Of a stretch of DNA of 64,000 nucleotides, positions 43,125 through 53,040 are shown in pieces. Source of the DNA: Chryseobacterium lathyri (GTDB taxonomy: Bacteria > Bacteroidota > Bacteroidia > Flavobacteriales > Weeksellaceae); contig NZ_JAUSSF010000001.1 of the NCBI RefSeq assembly GCF_030812195.1, forward strand, positions 62,001-126,000, in the 5' to 3' direction. The position numbers and the translations under genes were made by a program. The first letter of the stretch is position 1. Each line of letters opens with the position of its first letter. Under the pieces are notes generated by a model. The model had not been told where the DNA came from. It did no database searches and was given only the letters and a program-made list of their open reading frames with translations.

Positions 43125-46100
43125 ATGTTAAAAACGATTATAAAAAGACCGGTCTTAGCTACCGTTATATCGGTGTTGCTTGTCATCCTGGGAATTGTGG
43201 GGATGAAAACCCTTCCCATAACCTCTTTCCCCGAGATTGCACCTCCAAGTGTGACAGTAATGGCAGTCTATCCTGGCGCAAGTTCTGAAGTGATTGCCCG
43301 TTCTGTGGCACCACCGTTGGAAAATGCCATCAATGGTGTTGAGAATATGGATTACATCACATCTACTTCCAGTAACGGAAATCTGATGCTGAATGTGGTT
43401 TTCAAACTGGGAACAGATCCCGATCAGGCGGCGGTTAATGTACAAAACAGAGTAGCGCAGGCTACAAGTCAGCTTCCTGCTGAGGTCAACCAAATCGGTG
43501 TAACAACGATGAAGCGGCAAAACAGTATTCTGGCGATGTTGACCATCTATTCGGAAGACCCTTCTGTGAATGACCTGTTCATCGAGAATTATGCTAAGAT
43601 AAACCTGGTTCCTGAACTGAAACGTATCAAAGGGGTCGGAGATGCAATGGTTTTCGGTAACAAAGATTACTCGATGAGAGTTTGGCTGGACCCACAAAAG
43701 ATGGCGGCTTACAATCTGACACCGCAGGAAGTTGCAGGTGCCATTCAGGTACAGAACGTGGAGGCAGCGCCAGGTCGATTCGGAGAGAGAAGCAAGGAAG
43801 CATTGGATTATGTCATCCGTTATAAAGGTAAAAATACCGAACCTTCACAGTATGAAAATATGCTGATCAAAGCGGGAACGGACGGAACTACTTTAAAGCT
43901 GAAAGATATTGCCAAGGTAGAATTCGGTTCTTATGATTATGGAGTATCATCTTTGTATGAAAAAAAGCAGGGTGTAATGGTTGCGTTGTTTCAAACTGCA
44001 GGTTCTAATGCCAATGAGATTGAAATTGCAGCACAGCAAAGAGTCAAAGAACTGTCGGCATCATTCCCGGCGGGTGTAAAATATGAATTTGTTTACAGCT
44101 CAAAGGAATCATTGGACCAATCTATTGACCAGGTAATTCATACTTTGATAGAGGCATTTATTCTCGTTTTCATCGTGGTATTTATCTTCCTTCAGGATTT
44201 CAGGTCGACTTTGATTCCGGCGATTGCGGTTCCGGTTTCTATCGTGGGAACGTTTTTCTTTATGAGTCTTTTCGGATTCTCAATCAACCTTTTAACCTTA
44301 TTCGCTTTGGTTTTGGCAATTGGAATTGTAGTGGATGATGCAATTGTTGTGGTAGAAGCTGTTCATGCCAAAATGGAACACCGAAAACTCAACCCCAGAG
44401 CAGCGACGATGTCGGCAATGAGTGAGATTACAGGAGCTATTTTCTCCATCACTTTGGTAATGGCGGCGGTTTTCGTTCCGGTTGCTTTTATGGAAGGACC
44501 AACGGGGATTTTCTATCAGCAGTTCGCATTGACATTGGCAATGGCGATTGTAATTTCTGCAGTGAATGCATTGACGTTGAGCCCGGCCTTATGTGCAATT
44601 CTATTGAAACAACATCATACTCCGGGACATGGACACGGGCCTGAAAAATTATCCTTTAAAGAGAAGTTCTTCGCAGGATTCAATGCTTCATTTGATAAGA
44701 TGACTTTCAGATACGGGAAATCAGTTTTGTTCTTATTAAAGAGAAAATGGGTTGCTTTCTCAGGTTTGGCGATTGTAATAGGCTTGTTTGCGTGGATGTT
44801 CATCATTACGCCAACCGGATTTATTCCTGATGAAGACCAGTCATTTTTAATGGCAACGGTAACGCTTCCACCAGGTTCAACACAGTCCCGTACGACAGAT
44901 GTTGTCGCTCGAGCTGAACAAATATTGAGAAAGCATCCGGCAGTCAAAAGCATTGTTTCTGTGAATGGTCTGAATATGTTAAATTTCAGTACATCATCTT
45001 CCAGCGCAGTGTTTATGCTTAAATTGAAAAATCCTAAAGACCGTGGCGAAGTTCACGACCTCAATCAAATTATCGGTCAGCTTCAGGGAGAAGTAAGTCA
45101 GATAAAGGAAGCTTCATTCTTTGTTTTGGGAATGCCGACGGTTCCGGGATTCGGTAATACAACCGGTATGGAAATAGTGCTTCAGGACAAAACTGCAGGC
45201 TCATTAACCAAATTTAACGAAACTTCAAATGCTTTTATCGTTGCTTTGATGCAGAGACCTGAGATTTCAATGGCATTTACGACTTTCAACGCATCTTTCC
45301 CTCAATATGAATTGGTGGTGGATGAAGTTAAAGCTAAACAGCTGGGCGTGAATGTTTCTGATGTAATGTCTGTGATGCAAGGCTATTACGGAAGTATGCA
45401 GGCGTCAGATTTCAACAGATTCGGAAAATATTACCGTGTCGTGATGCAGGCTCCCCCAGAATTCCGTGCTGACCCCAATTCTTTAAACGGAATCAATATT
45501 AAAAATAATGTCGGACAAATGGTTCCTGTAAGCACAGTAGCTTCACTGAAACAAACGGCTGGACCGGAAGTGGTTGACCATCACAATTTATTCAATGCTA
45601 TCAGCATCACAGCGATGCCGGCTCCCGGATACAGTACAGGTCAGGCAATGACTGCTTTGAAAGAAGTGAGTGCCCAGAATTTACCGACAGGATTTTCTTA
45701 TGACCTTAAAGGAATGGCCCGTGAAGAGCAGTCTTCCGGAGGGCAATCGGCAGTGATTTTCGGACTGTGTTTTATCTTCGTGTATTTTATTCTTTCTGCA
45801 CAATACGAAAGCTATCTGGTTCCGTTTGCGGTGCTTTTAGGAATTCCAACTGGATTGTTGGGTGTTTTTGTGGGAATATCAATTGCAGAGATAGCCAACA
45901 ATATCTATGTTCAGGTTGCCTTGGTAATGCTCATTGGTTTGCTCGCCAAAAATGCGATTTTGATTGTGGAATTTGCGATGCAGAGAAGACAAGCCGGTAA
46001 AAGTTTGACCGCCTCTGCAGTGGAAGGAGCAAAAGCGAGATTAAGACCTATTTTGATGACCTCATTGGCATTTATTGCAGGATTACTTCCACTTTTATTT

Positions 46101-46304
46101 GCATCAGGTCCATCAGCGATTGGTAACCATTCCATCGGGTATGCGGCGGTTTTCGGGATGTTGTTCGGAACTGTTCTTGGGGTCTTCATTACGCCGGTTC
46201 TCTTTGTAGTATTTAAATATTTACAGGAAAGAATCAGCGGTAAACCTTTGGACGAGAGTGTCTGGGATTACGAACCTTCAAAATTAGCAAAACACAATCA
46301 TTAA
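43125..46304 (+). CDS. RND multidrug efflux pump (HAE1/AcrB-like)
   Basis: 1059 residues, full length for the hydrophobe/amphiphile efflux-1 family. TM1 lies at residues ~8-28, the two large periplasmic loops follow TM1 and TM7 (FIPDEDQSFLMATVTLPPGS starts the second), and TM4 carries the proton relay GIVVDDAIVVVEAVH (about 403-417). It exports amphiphilic compounds by proton exchange, as a trimer. Located 37 bases after the adaptor gene. Because the operon shares its promoter/operator with the sphingolipid unit, membrane-active or lipid substrates are a reasonable guess, not shown. Confidence 0.95.
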   Translation: MLKTIIKRPVLATVISVLLVILGIVGMKTLPITSFPEIAPPSVTVMAVYPGASSEVIARSVAPPLENAINGVENMDYITSTSSNGNLMLNVVFKLGTDPDQAAVNVQNRVAQATSQLPAEVNQIGVTTMKRQNSILAMLTIYSEDPSVNDLFIENYAKINLVPELKRIKGVGDAMVFGNKDYSMRVWLDPQKMAAYNLTPQEVAGAIQVQNVEAAPGRFGERSKEALDYVIRYKGKNTEPSQYENMLIKAGTDGTTLKLKDIAKVEFGSYDYGVSSLYEKKQGVMVALFQTAGSNANEIEIAAQQRVKELSASFPAGVKYEFVYSSKESLDQSIDQVIHTLIEAFILVFIVVFIFLQDFRSTLIPAIAVPVSIVGTFFFMSLFGFSINLLTLFALVLAIGIVVDDAIVVVEAVHAKMEHRKLNPRAATMSAMSEITGAIFSITLVMAAVFVPVAFMEGPTGIFYQQFALTLAMAIVISAVNALTLSPALCAILLKQHHTPGHGHGPEKLSFKEKFFAGFNASFDKMTFRYGKSVLFLLKRKWVAFSGLAIVIGLFAWMFIITPTGFIPDEDQSFLMATVTLPPGSTQSRTTDVVARAEQILRKHPAVKSIVSVNGLNMLNFSTSSSSAVFMLKLKNPKDRGEVHDLNQIIGQLQGEVSQIKEASFFVLGMPTVPGFGNTTGMEIVLQDKTAGSLTKFNETSNAFIVALMQRPEISMAFTTFNASFPQYELVVDEVKAKQLGVNVSDVMSVMQGYYGSMQASDFNRFGKYYRVVMQAPPEFRADPNSLNGINIKNNVGQMVPVSTVASLKQTAGPEVVDHHNLFNAISITAMPAPGYSTGQAMTALKEVSAQNLPTGFSYDLKGMAREEQSSGGQSAVIFGLCFIFVYFILSAQYESYLVPFAVLLGIPTGLLGVFVGISIAEIANNIYVQVALVMLIGLLAKNAILIVEFAMQRRQAGKSLTASAVEGAKARLRPILMTSLAFIAGLLPLLFASGPSAIGNHSIGYAAVFGMLFGTVLGVFITPVLFVVFKYLQERISGKPLDESVWDYEPSKLAKHNH

Positions 46305-46388
46305 TATAAATAGTTTGAGAACCAAAGATAATTTCGGGCAGGCTGATCATTTTGCCTGCTCAGGTTATCGGAGGATAAAAAAATTACA

Positions 46389-47828
46389 ATGAAATCAAAT
46401 ATCAGATTATATACCAATATTGGAGCTGCAGCAGTACTATTAAGTTTAGCGTCCTGTAACGTTCAGAAATATAAAGCTCCGGAAGCAGAATTGCCGGAGA
46501 GTTTCAGAGATATCACTCAGCAGGATATTGCGCAAGACAGCATTCAGAGTAGTATTGCAAAAATCCCGTACAGGGATTTTTTCACAGACCCTACTTTAGT
46601 TTCACTTATAGAAAGTGGCGTGAAAAACAACAATGACCTTAAAGTTTCCATCAAACAAATTGAATCTGCGGCATTAAGCTACAACCGTTCAAAGTGGGAA
46701 AATGTTCCGAATGTTAATTTAAACCTTGCCAATGCTTCTATCAACAGACCTTCTGACAATAGTATGAACGGGCAGATGTTTGGCCAGCTACTGGGAAAGC
46801 GATATATTGAGGATTACGGTTCAACGGTGAATATTTCCTGGGAAGCAGACATCTGGGGAAAAATAAAAGGTAGAAAAGAATCGGCTTTAGCAGCTTATCT
46901 TCAGACTCAAGAAGCGGCAAAAGCAGTTCAGACACAATTGGTTGCTCAGATTGCTCAGGGATATTATAATCTTTTGATGCTGGATACTCAGCTTGATATT
47001 ACCAATCAGAATTTAAAACTGGTCGATAATACATTGAGAATGATCATCAAACAGCAGGAACTCGGCATTACCACAAGTCTTTCTGTTCTGCAGCAGGAAA
47101 ATACGCGTGATCAAATGCTGGCAACAATCCCGGTAATTGAGCAGTCGATTAAGATTCAGGAAAATGCGCTGAGTATTCTAACAGGAAAGATGCCTGGCGA
47201 AATTCAGAGAACAGTAAAACTGGTCAATATGCAGACACCTGAATATAAATCTGTTGGTATTCCGGCTGAACTCCTGAGCTACAGGCCTGATGTAAAAAGC
47301 AGTGAGCTGACCGTAAGACAGGCTTTTGCCAATGTGAAAGTTGCAAAGGCAGGTATGTATCCAGCTTTAAATATTACGGCACAGGGAGGTTTGAATGCAT
47401 TCAATTTTAAAAACTGGTTTGATATTCCCGGATCCTTGTTTGGGACAGTTGCAGGATCACTGACAATGCCTTTGATCAACGGAAAACAACTGAAAACCCA
47501 GTATGAACAATCAAAAATTGCAATGGAACAGTCTGAAATTAATTTTAAACAAACTGTTTTAAATGCCGTCGGAGAGGTTTCAAATGCTTTAGCTAATATT
47601 GAATCTGCCGATAAACAGGAAGTGATTACCGTCGGTTTGGTGGCAAGATCGGACAAAGCAGTGACAACCTCAACTAAATTGTTTCAGCAGGATATGGCCA
47701 CTTATCTTGATGTGATTACCGCTCAAAACAACAAGCTTCAAGCCGAATTAAGCTTAGCTAATATTAAGTTTCAGAAAGTGAACTCTATTATCAGTCTTTA
47801 CAGATCTTTAGGTGGTGGCTGGAATTAA
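46389..47828 (+). CDS. Outer-membrane efflux lipoprotein (TolC/OprM-like)
   Basis: 479 residues. A lipobox (LLSLASC, Cys at residue 23) starts an OprM/NodT-type outer-membrane factor. The two repeated halves are seen: FTDPTLVSLIESGVKNNNDL with a long helical region, and PELLSYRPDVKS-like sequence (GIPAELLSYRPDVKSSELTV, about 296-315) with a second. It forms the trimeric exit channel of the RND pump encoded just upstream. 84 bases separate it from the pump gene, without a terminator. Confidence 0.93.
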   Translation: MKSNIRLYTNIGAAAVLLSLASCNVQKYKAPEAELPESFRDITQQDIAQDSIQSSIAKIPYRDFFTDPTLVSLIESGVKNNNDLKVSIKQIESAALSYNRSKWENVPNVNLNLANASINRPSDNSMNGQMFGQLLGKRYIEDYGSTVNISWEADIWGKIKGRKESALAAYLQTQEAAKAVQTQLVAQIAQGYYNLLMLDTQLDITNQNLKLVDNTLRMIIKQQELGITTSLSVLQQENTRDQMLATIPVIEQSIKIQENALSILTGKMPGEIQRTVKLVNMQTPEYKSVGIPAELLSYRPDVKSSELTVRQAFANVKVAKAGMYPALNITAQGGLNAFNFKNWFDIPGSLFGTVAGSLTMPLINGKQLKTQYEQSKIAMEQSEINFKQTVLNAVGEVSNALANIESADKQEVITVGLVARSDKAVTTSTKLFQQDMATYLDVITAQNNKLQAELSLANIKFQKVNSIISLYRSLGGGWN

Positions 47829-48077
47829 TGCAAAGGACCTTACAAATTTTTGTATAGTATAAAAGTCTGATAGCTAGCCATTGTACGGTCTATAACCACA
47901 GAAAAGTAGTAAAATTGATAATTGTGCAAACATTCGAGTATATTACAGATTAAAATAAATTTTAAGAAAAGTGAGAGTAAAGATATCTGGTGTGGACGGA
48001 TGTAGAAAGATTAATTTTATATTATAAGCATCAAATTGATGAATTGGAAAAATTTCATTTCTAACTTTTTCTTGACT

Positions 48078-48108
48078 GTTGGCAAAATTTATCATGATCT
48101 TTGCCAAC
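48078..48108 (+). promoter_or_regulatory. Palindromic operator before the TetR gene at 48131
   Basis: GTTGGCAAA (48078-48086) and TTTGCCAAC (48100-48108) are perfect 9-bp arms spaced 13 bases apart, ending 22 bases before the start codon. GATCTTTG (48096-48103) inside it is one base off the -7 consensus, so the palindrome overlaps the promoter. Autorepression by the encoded TetR protein is likely. The 47829-48077 gap upstream shows no gene. Confidence 0.6.
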
Positions 48109-48130
48109 TTTTTTTAATTTCTATATTACC

Positions 48131-48721
48131 ATGAACGGAACGGAAGAAAAAATAAAAAAAGCAACCATCGACCTGCTACTTTGTGATGGGAATTTCGGAG
48201 TGACCATGAAAGATATTGCCAATAAGTCTATAGTAAGCAGAACTGTAATTCACTACTATTTTCGCTCTAAAGAAAATTTGCTTGCCGTCGTATGTGATGA
48301 AATTGTGGAAGATCTATTACGTCCCAAATATCAAATCTTGTTTACAGATTACCCTTTCAAACAAAAGATTCTGAATTTTATAGAGCATGCTGAGAAAGTA
48401 TCAGAGATTTATCCCTATTTAGATATTTTTCTAGTATCTCAATGTAAAATATATAAAAACCTTCAGCAGTATATCGACAGTACAAAAGAATCTTTTGGAA
48501 TGTTTGTAAAGGAAATTTGCGAGGCAGTGACAAAAGAGGAAATATCTAACCAAGATCCGTCAAATTTTATTATTGATCTTTTAGCAATTTCAAATTATTC
48601 ATCAATCTATTACGATTTTATAAAGAAGAATGACCTTGGCAAAATCTTCAACAGCGAAAAAGCAATGTTTAAACATAGGAAAAAGCATTTATATAGTTAC
48701 CTTTTTTCGAATAATAAGTAA
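48131..48721 (+). CDS. TetR-family transcriptional regulator
   Basis: 196 residues from the ATG at 48131 (MNGTEEKIKKATIDLL). An in-frame start at 48101 would place the operator inside the gene and adds nothing to the family. The HTH is clear (NFGVTMKDIANKSIVSRTVI, HYYFRSKENLLAVVCDEI). The C-terminal ligand domain has no specific marks. It follows the RND operon after about 300 bases and is a candidate repressor of it, though its own palindrome (GTTGGCAAA arms) differs from the one in front of the RND genes. Confidence 0.85.
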   Translation: MNGTEEKIKKATIDLLLCDGNFGVTMKDIANKSIVSRTVIHYYFRSKENLLAVVCDEIVEDLLRPKYQILFTDYPFKQKILNFIEHAEKVSEIYPYLDIFLVSQCKIYKNLQQYIDSTKESFGMFVKEICEAVTKEEISNQDPSNFIIDLLAISNYSSIYYDFIKKNDLGKIFNSEKAMFKHRKKHLYSYLFSNNK

Positions 48722-48914
48722 TATACAGTTTTATGCGATTAATTTTAAATAGAGTTAACCTGCAAGTGGATTTGTTTAACTTTTACTCTTGAGAATGGAT
48801 GGAGTTATTCAAGTTAAGCATATGAGACCACATGACACATTGTTTTAACTTTTGAAAATCGTATATTGTATAAATCATAAAAAGAAATAATGGCAGTTTG
48901 CTCAATGTAAGATT

Positions 48915-49126
48915 ATGGTAACAATATTGGACGAGAAAATTTTTGTAGATAGTAGCCATATTGGCGATTCATTTCAGCCAAGTAATGATGCCGGATCACT
49001 ATTGAAAGATTTTGTTTTTAATCTGTTGAAGAGGCTTTTCTCAATGCACAGATAGTACAAATTTGTCTTGAAAATAAGATCTTTCCTGTTTCTGAAAAAG
49101 CTGATTCAATAATAAAAAAAAAATGA
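48915..49126 (+). pseudogene. Frameshifted small gene upstream of the 67-residue gene
   Basis: The ATG at 48915 opens a frame (MVTILDEKIFVDSSHIGDS ...) that stops after 46 codons. Coding-like sequence continues in a second frame (VEEAFLNAQIVQICLENK to SIIKKK) and ends in a TGA that overlaps the ATG of the next gene (ATGA). Joined, about 70 residues result. Either a one-base indel broke the gene or the assembly has an error near 49020. Confidence 0.35.
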
Positions 49127-49326
49127 CTGATATACATTTTAGTCATTTTAAAACGTTAGCTGAAAAGGTAAATTTCAGTGAGGTGAAGCTTTTATATATT
49201 TCGATTTTTGCTTTGGTGATTGAAATCCTGATACAAGATAAGAATAAGATAAATCCTGAAGAAGCTAAACGTAGAAAATTAGAGGAAATACTGCGTTATA
49301 TTGATAATCAATTCTTGACAGTTTAG
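49123..49326 (+). CDS. Hypothetical small protein (67 residues)
   Basis: A mostly helical, charged protein (MTDIHFSHFKTLAEKVNF ... RRKLEEILRYIDNQF) with one moderately hydrophobic stretch (LLYISIFALVIEILI, about 24-38). Its ATG overlaps the stop of the broken gene upstream, a sign of an old two-gene unit. No family is recognised. Confidence 0.45.
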   Translation: MTDIHFSHFKTLAEKVNFSEVKLLYISIFALVIEILIQDKNKINPEEAKRRKLEEILRYIDNQFLTV

Positions 49327-49480
49327 TTATTTTTAAATATCATTTTCTAACTAATCGTTCTTAATTATTTAAAAATTCAACAAGAGCTTATTGATGGGAG
49401 ATTTATTGAATTCAAGCGTTGTTAAAGTTTCGTAATTTTACTATTTCACTCCGTCATCAACACAAAAAATTATAATCATT

Positions 49481-49825
49481 CTAATTAGAAATCATCTTCT
49501 TATGGTTTATTCCCCATTCTTTTAAAGCATAGATAATTGGTGTCAGCGTATCGGCATAAGGTTCAGATTTGTATATTATTTTGACCGGATATTCATCTAT
49601 GATGATTCTTTTGATCAATTTATGCTGCTCCAGATCTTTCAGCTCCTTCGCTAAAACTTTTGGAGTGATCCCTTCGATACTGTCCTGGATATCGGTAAAA
49701 CGCTCATTGCCGACACCAACTGAAATAATGATTGCCAGCTTCCATTTGCCATTGATGACTTCTAGTGCATCTTTAACAGGCTTTACGGTATTTAAACATT
49801 CGTTGTAAGCTTTCTTTTTTGCCAT
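49481..49825 (-). CDS. HxlR-family transcriptional regulator
   Basis: 114 residues in the HxlR pattern: ECLNTVKPVKDALEVINGKW with the conserved early Cys (residue 9), then the winged HTH (RFTDIQDSIEGITPKVLAKE, LKDLEQHKLIKRI) and YALKEWG. HxlR proteins answer electrophiles and reactive species through the Cys. It follows the luciferase-like oxidoreductase gene after 18 bases on the same strand, so the two form one unit, and the regulator may control it. Confidence 0.88.
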   Translation of the reverse strand: MAKKKAYNECLNTVKPVKDALEVINGKWKLAIIISVGVGNERFTDIQDSIEGITPKVLAKELKDLEQHKLIKRIIIDEYPVKIIYKSEPYADTLTPIIYALKEWGINHKKMISN

Positions 49826-49843
49826 TCTTCAAATTGAGTTTAA

Positions 49844-50866
49844 TTAAACTGCGGAAGCTTTCTTTGCGTTGATTTCATCCATTATTTCGGCAAAAAGCTG
49901 AGCCGATTTTATTCTGTCTTCCAGTGCAAAGATATTAGAAACCATAATAATCTCATCAACCTGAGTTTTTTCGATGAAATCTTCAACCTGTTTTTTAACT
50001 GTCTTCTTACTTCCTACAAACGAATATTTCAACATCTGATGCAAACTTGGATGTTTTAAGATTTCAATTAAATCTTCCGTCATTTCCGTTGGAGCCTGCA
50101 GTGGTTTTGAATTTCCTGTCAAAACTCCGAAAAACATTCTGATGAGTGAAGTAAATGACCTTTCTGCTTCTTCATCCGTATCGGCAACGATGATGTTAAC
50201 TCCGGCAATTGTGTACGGTTTTTCCAAAACGTCCGAAGGCCGAAATTCTTCACGGTAAATTCCTAAAGCTGAATGCAGATGGGTCGATGCAAAATGACTG
50301 GCAAAAGCATACGGCAATCCTTTTGCTGCAGCCAAATGCGCGCTGTCGGTACTTGAACCTAAGATGTAGATGGGAACGTCAACGCCTTCTGCGATCGGAA
50401 CCCTCACTTTTGATGTTTTGTTATCCTCTGAAAAGTACGCTTCAATTTTTTCCACTTCAGCCGGAAACGAATGGGCCGCTTTCATAAAATCTGAGCGGAT
50501 TGCCTGCGCGGTCGGCATATCGGTTCCCGGAGCTCTTCCTAACCCCAGATCGATCCTGCCCGGATATAATTGGGCTAAAGTTCCAAACTGCTCTGCAATG
50601 ACCAGCGGTGAATGGTTGGGAAGCATAATTCCGCCGGAACCGACCCTGATCTTTTTTGTATTTTCAGCTACATAACCAATTAAAACCGAGGTAGCACTGC
50701 TTCCCACTGATTCTGAATTGTGATGTTCTGCAAACCAATATCTTGAATAATTATTTTCTTCTGCAACCTTTGCTAATGTCAGCGAGTTGTTCAACGTTTC
50801 TTTAAAAGTGCTCCCTTCCGAAACGATGGCGAGCTCTAAAATTGAATATGATGTTTTTTTGCTCAT
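49844..50866 (-). CDS. Luciferase-like flavin oxidoreductase (LLM class, MsnO8/YhbW-like)
   Basis: 340 residues from the ATG at 50866 (MSKKTSYSILELAIV); the upstream in-frame start at 50911 adds 15 residues outside the family. TIM-barrel marks of the LLM class: YWFAEHHN (about 46-53), IRVGSGGIMLPNHSPL and LYPGRIDLGLGRAPG. Such enzymes use FMNH2 (or similar) and O2 to oxidise aldehydes or other small molecules. It is the first gene of a pair with an HxlR regulator. Substrate unknown. Confidence 0.88.
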   Translation of the reverse strand: MSKKTSYSILELAIVSEGSTFKETLNNSLTLAKVAEENNYSRYWFAEHHNSESVGSSATSVLIGYVAENTKKIRVGSGGIMLPNHSPLVIAEQFGTLAQLYPGRIDLGLGRAPGTDMPTAQAIRSDFMKAAHSFPAEVEKIEAYFSEDNKTSKVRVPIAEGVDVPIYILGSSTDSAHLAAAKGLPYAFASHFASTHLHSALGIYREEFRPSDVLEKPYTIAGVNIIVADTDEEAERSFTSLIRMFFGVLTGNSKPLQAPTEMTEDLIEILKHPSLHQMLKYSFVGSKKTVKKQVEDFIEKTQVDEIIMVSNIFALEDRIKSAQLFAEIMDEINAKKASAV

Positions 50867-51149
50867 TATATTTCTGTGTAATGTTGGAATCTTAATTAAA
50901 AAAATTAACATTACAAAGTTACAAAATACTTTACAAAAGAAAGTGATTATGAATAAGATAGTTGTTATGAGTACTGTCTCGCATGTAAAAATATGCTTTC
51001 CTAAAGGAAAGTACTATCAAAATGAAAGTTATTTTAATATAACTTTGCACAAATATTAAATAGGTTAAAAAAAGATCTGATGTCAACTTTAATTGGTAGG
51101 GCTATAGATCAGAATTAGTTAAATATAATTTTGGTTTCAAAATAAATAG

Positions 51150-52280
51150 ATGATAAGGACAAGGAAAAAACTGAAGTTAGGTGCTGTCTTGGATGGCTTG
51201 GGCTGGAATCATATGGCGTGGCAACATCCTGAGATGCCGGCCGATGCTAGCGAAAACCTCGGTTTTTACATTAAACAGGCACAGTTGGCAGAATCTGCGA
51301 AGTTCGATACTTTGTTTTTGGTTGATGTCAGCCACGTAGGTCCCGGAAATATTCCTCATTACCTGAGTATGTTTGAAGGTGTCAGCATTATGTCTGCACT
51401 TAGTATGGTGACTAAAAACATTGGTCTTTCCGCTACAATCGCATCATCTTATGGTGATCCTTACAGTGCTGCAAGGCAGATCTTATCGTTGGATAAAATA
51501 AGTAAAGGACGGGCATCACTCAATACAATCACTTCTAATCCTGGTGGAATGGTCAATTTCAGCCGTGGACATTTGGGAAAGGCAGACCAATATCCAATGA
51601 ATAAAGAATTTATTGAAATTGTCCTTGGGCTCTGGGATACCTACGAAGATGATGCCTTTATCCGAGACAAGGAAAGGGGAATCTTTTTGAATCACCATAA
51701 AATGCATAACATCAACTATCGTGGAGATTATTTCTCTGTAGAAGGTCCTTTGAATATTAGTCGTTCCGTTCAGGGCAGGCCTGTTCTTTATACCGCAGGA
51801 ACTTCTGAAAACTTTATGGAAATTGCGACGAGCTATACAGACGGCGTTTTCACACACGGTTACGATTGGGAAGATACGGCGGCGTTGGCAAACAGAATCA
51901 GGCAGAAGCTTATTGCAAAAGAAAGACGGCCCGAAGATTTCATTATTTCCATCTCACAAAATCCCATTGTTGGCGAAACTGAAAAAGATGCGATTGATAA
52001 ATATATGGAACTGATGAAACTTACTCCACGAAACAGTCTGCCGAAGCCACAGTTTTTCGGTTCGGCTGAAAAGGTGGCAGATCAGGTTCAGAAATGGTAC
52101 GAAATGGGCTCGATGGATATGCTGTTGTTGCGACAGGACCATCCGCACGGTTTGCGTGATTTTATTGATTTGGTCGTTCCAATTTTACGGGATCGGGGCA
52201 TTTTCAGAACAGAATATGAAGCAGATACGTTAAGGGGCAATCTTGAAATTCCAAATCCGCCATTCAGAAAAATTAATTAA
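51150..52280 (+). CDS. LLM flavin monooxygenase, NtaA/SnaA/DszA-type
   Basis: 376 residues. The start LGAVLDGLGWNHMAWQHPEM and the segment GRASLNTITSNPGGMVNFSR mark the NtaA/SnaA/DszA/DmoA branch of the luciferase superfamily, which are FMNH2-dependent monooxygenases for C-S or C-N compounds. Usual length is about 430-450, so this member is shorter, mostly toward the C-terminus and inner loops. A separate flavin reductase is needed and is not adjacent. It is followed after 19 bases by the F420-reductase-like gene, which could provide reduced cofactor; that link is inference. Confidence 0.83.
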   Translation: MIRTRKKLKLGAVLDGLGWNHMAWQHPEMPADASENLGFYIKQAQLAESAKFDTLFLVDVSHVGPGNIPHYLSMFEGVSIMSALSMVTKNIGLSATIASSYGDPYSAARQILSLDKISKGRASLNTITSNPGGMVNFSRGHLGKADQYPMNKEFIEIVLGLWDTYEDDAFIRDKERGIFLNHHKMHNINYRGDYFSVEGPLNISRSVQGRPVLYTAGTSENFMEIATSYTDGVFTHGYDWEDTAALANRIRQKLIAKERRPEDFIISISQNPIVGETEKDAIDKYMELMKLTPRNSLPKPQFFGSAEKVADQVQKWYEMGSMDMLLLRQDHPHGLRDFIDLVVPILRDRGIFRTEYEADTLRGNLEIPNPPFRKIN

Positions 52281-52299
52281 AACGTTAAAATAAAAAAAA

Positions 52300-53040
52300 A
52301 TGAAAATAGGAATTATTGGTACAGGCGCAATTGGCGGTACTATTGCTAAGAAAATGGTGACAGCGGGTCACAATGTGAGAGTAGCAAACTCAGATAATGG
52401 CGATAAATTACAGGCTCGTGCAGCGGAATTGGGTGCTCAGCCTTCTGCATTAAAAGATGTTGTAAATAATGTGGATGTAATTATTTTATCATTGCCAACT
52501 ATGGCGATTCCAACTTTACCGGAAAATCTTTTTTCCAGCGTACCTGATAAGGTTATTATTGTAGATACTTCCAACTATTATCCTTTCCGTGATGCTCAGA
52601 TAGAGGATTTACAAAACGGTAAAGCAGAAAGTGTTTGGGTTTCAGAACAATTGGGCAGACCTGTAATTAAAGCTTTTAACAATCTGCTGGCAGAAACATT
52701 ACTGAACGGTGGAAAAGAAGCAGGAAGTGATAACAGAATTGCAATGGCTATTGCCGGAGATGATGCAAATGCAAAAAAAATAGTTGAAGATCTGGCTAAC
52801 GATGCAGGATTTGATGCGGTTGATTCCGGCAGCCTCGAAGATTCCTGGAGACATCAGCCTGGAACGCCGGCATATTGTACAGAGCTTAATAAAGAAGAAC
52901 TGAGAATTTCATTGGACAAAGCAGACAAAGAAAAAGCTCCTTTAATCAGGGATAAAGCTATTGAAGAACTTAGCAGTAGAACAACTTACCCTTCACATCA
53001 GGAGATTGTTGAGTTTAACAGGAATCTTGCTATCAACTGA
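52300..53040 (+). CDS. NADPH-binding oxidoreductase, F420-reductase-like
   Basis: 246 residues. GIIGTGAIGGTIAKKM (about 3-18) is the dinucleotide site; ANSDNGDKL suggests NADPH preference; DVIILSLPTMAI and VIVDTSNYYPFRD follow the NADPH:F420 oxidoreductase pattern. C-terminally it is longer than the 202-residue paralogue at 8069. It probably forms an operon with the LLM monooxygenase 19 bases upstream. The hydride acceptor is unknown. Confidence 0.8.
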   Translation: MKIGIIGTGAIGGTIAKKMVTAGHNVRVANSDNGDKLQARAAELGAQPSALKDVVNNVDVIILSLPTMAIPTLPENLFSSVPDKVIIVDTSNYYPFRDAQIEDLQNGKAESVWVSEQLGRPVIKAFNNLLAETLLNGGKEAGSDNRIAMAIAGDDANAKKIVEDLANDAGFDAVDSGSLEDSWRHQPGTPAYCTELNKEELRISLDKADKEKAPLIRDKAIEELSSRTTYPSHQEIVEFNRNLAIN

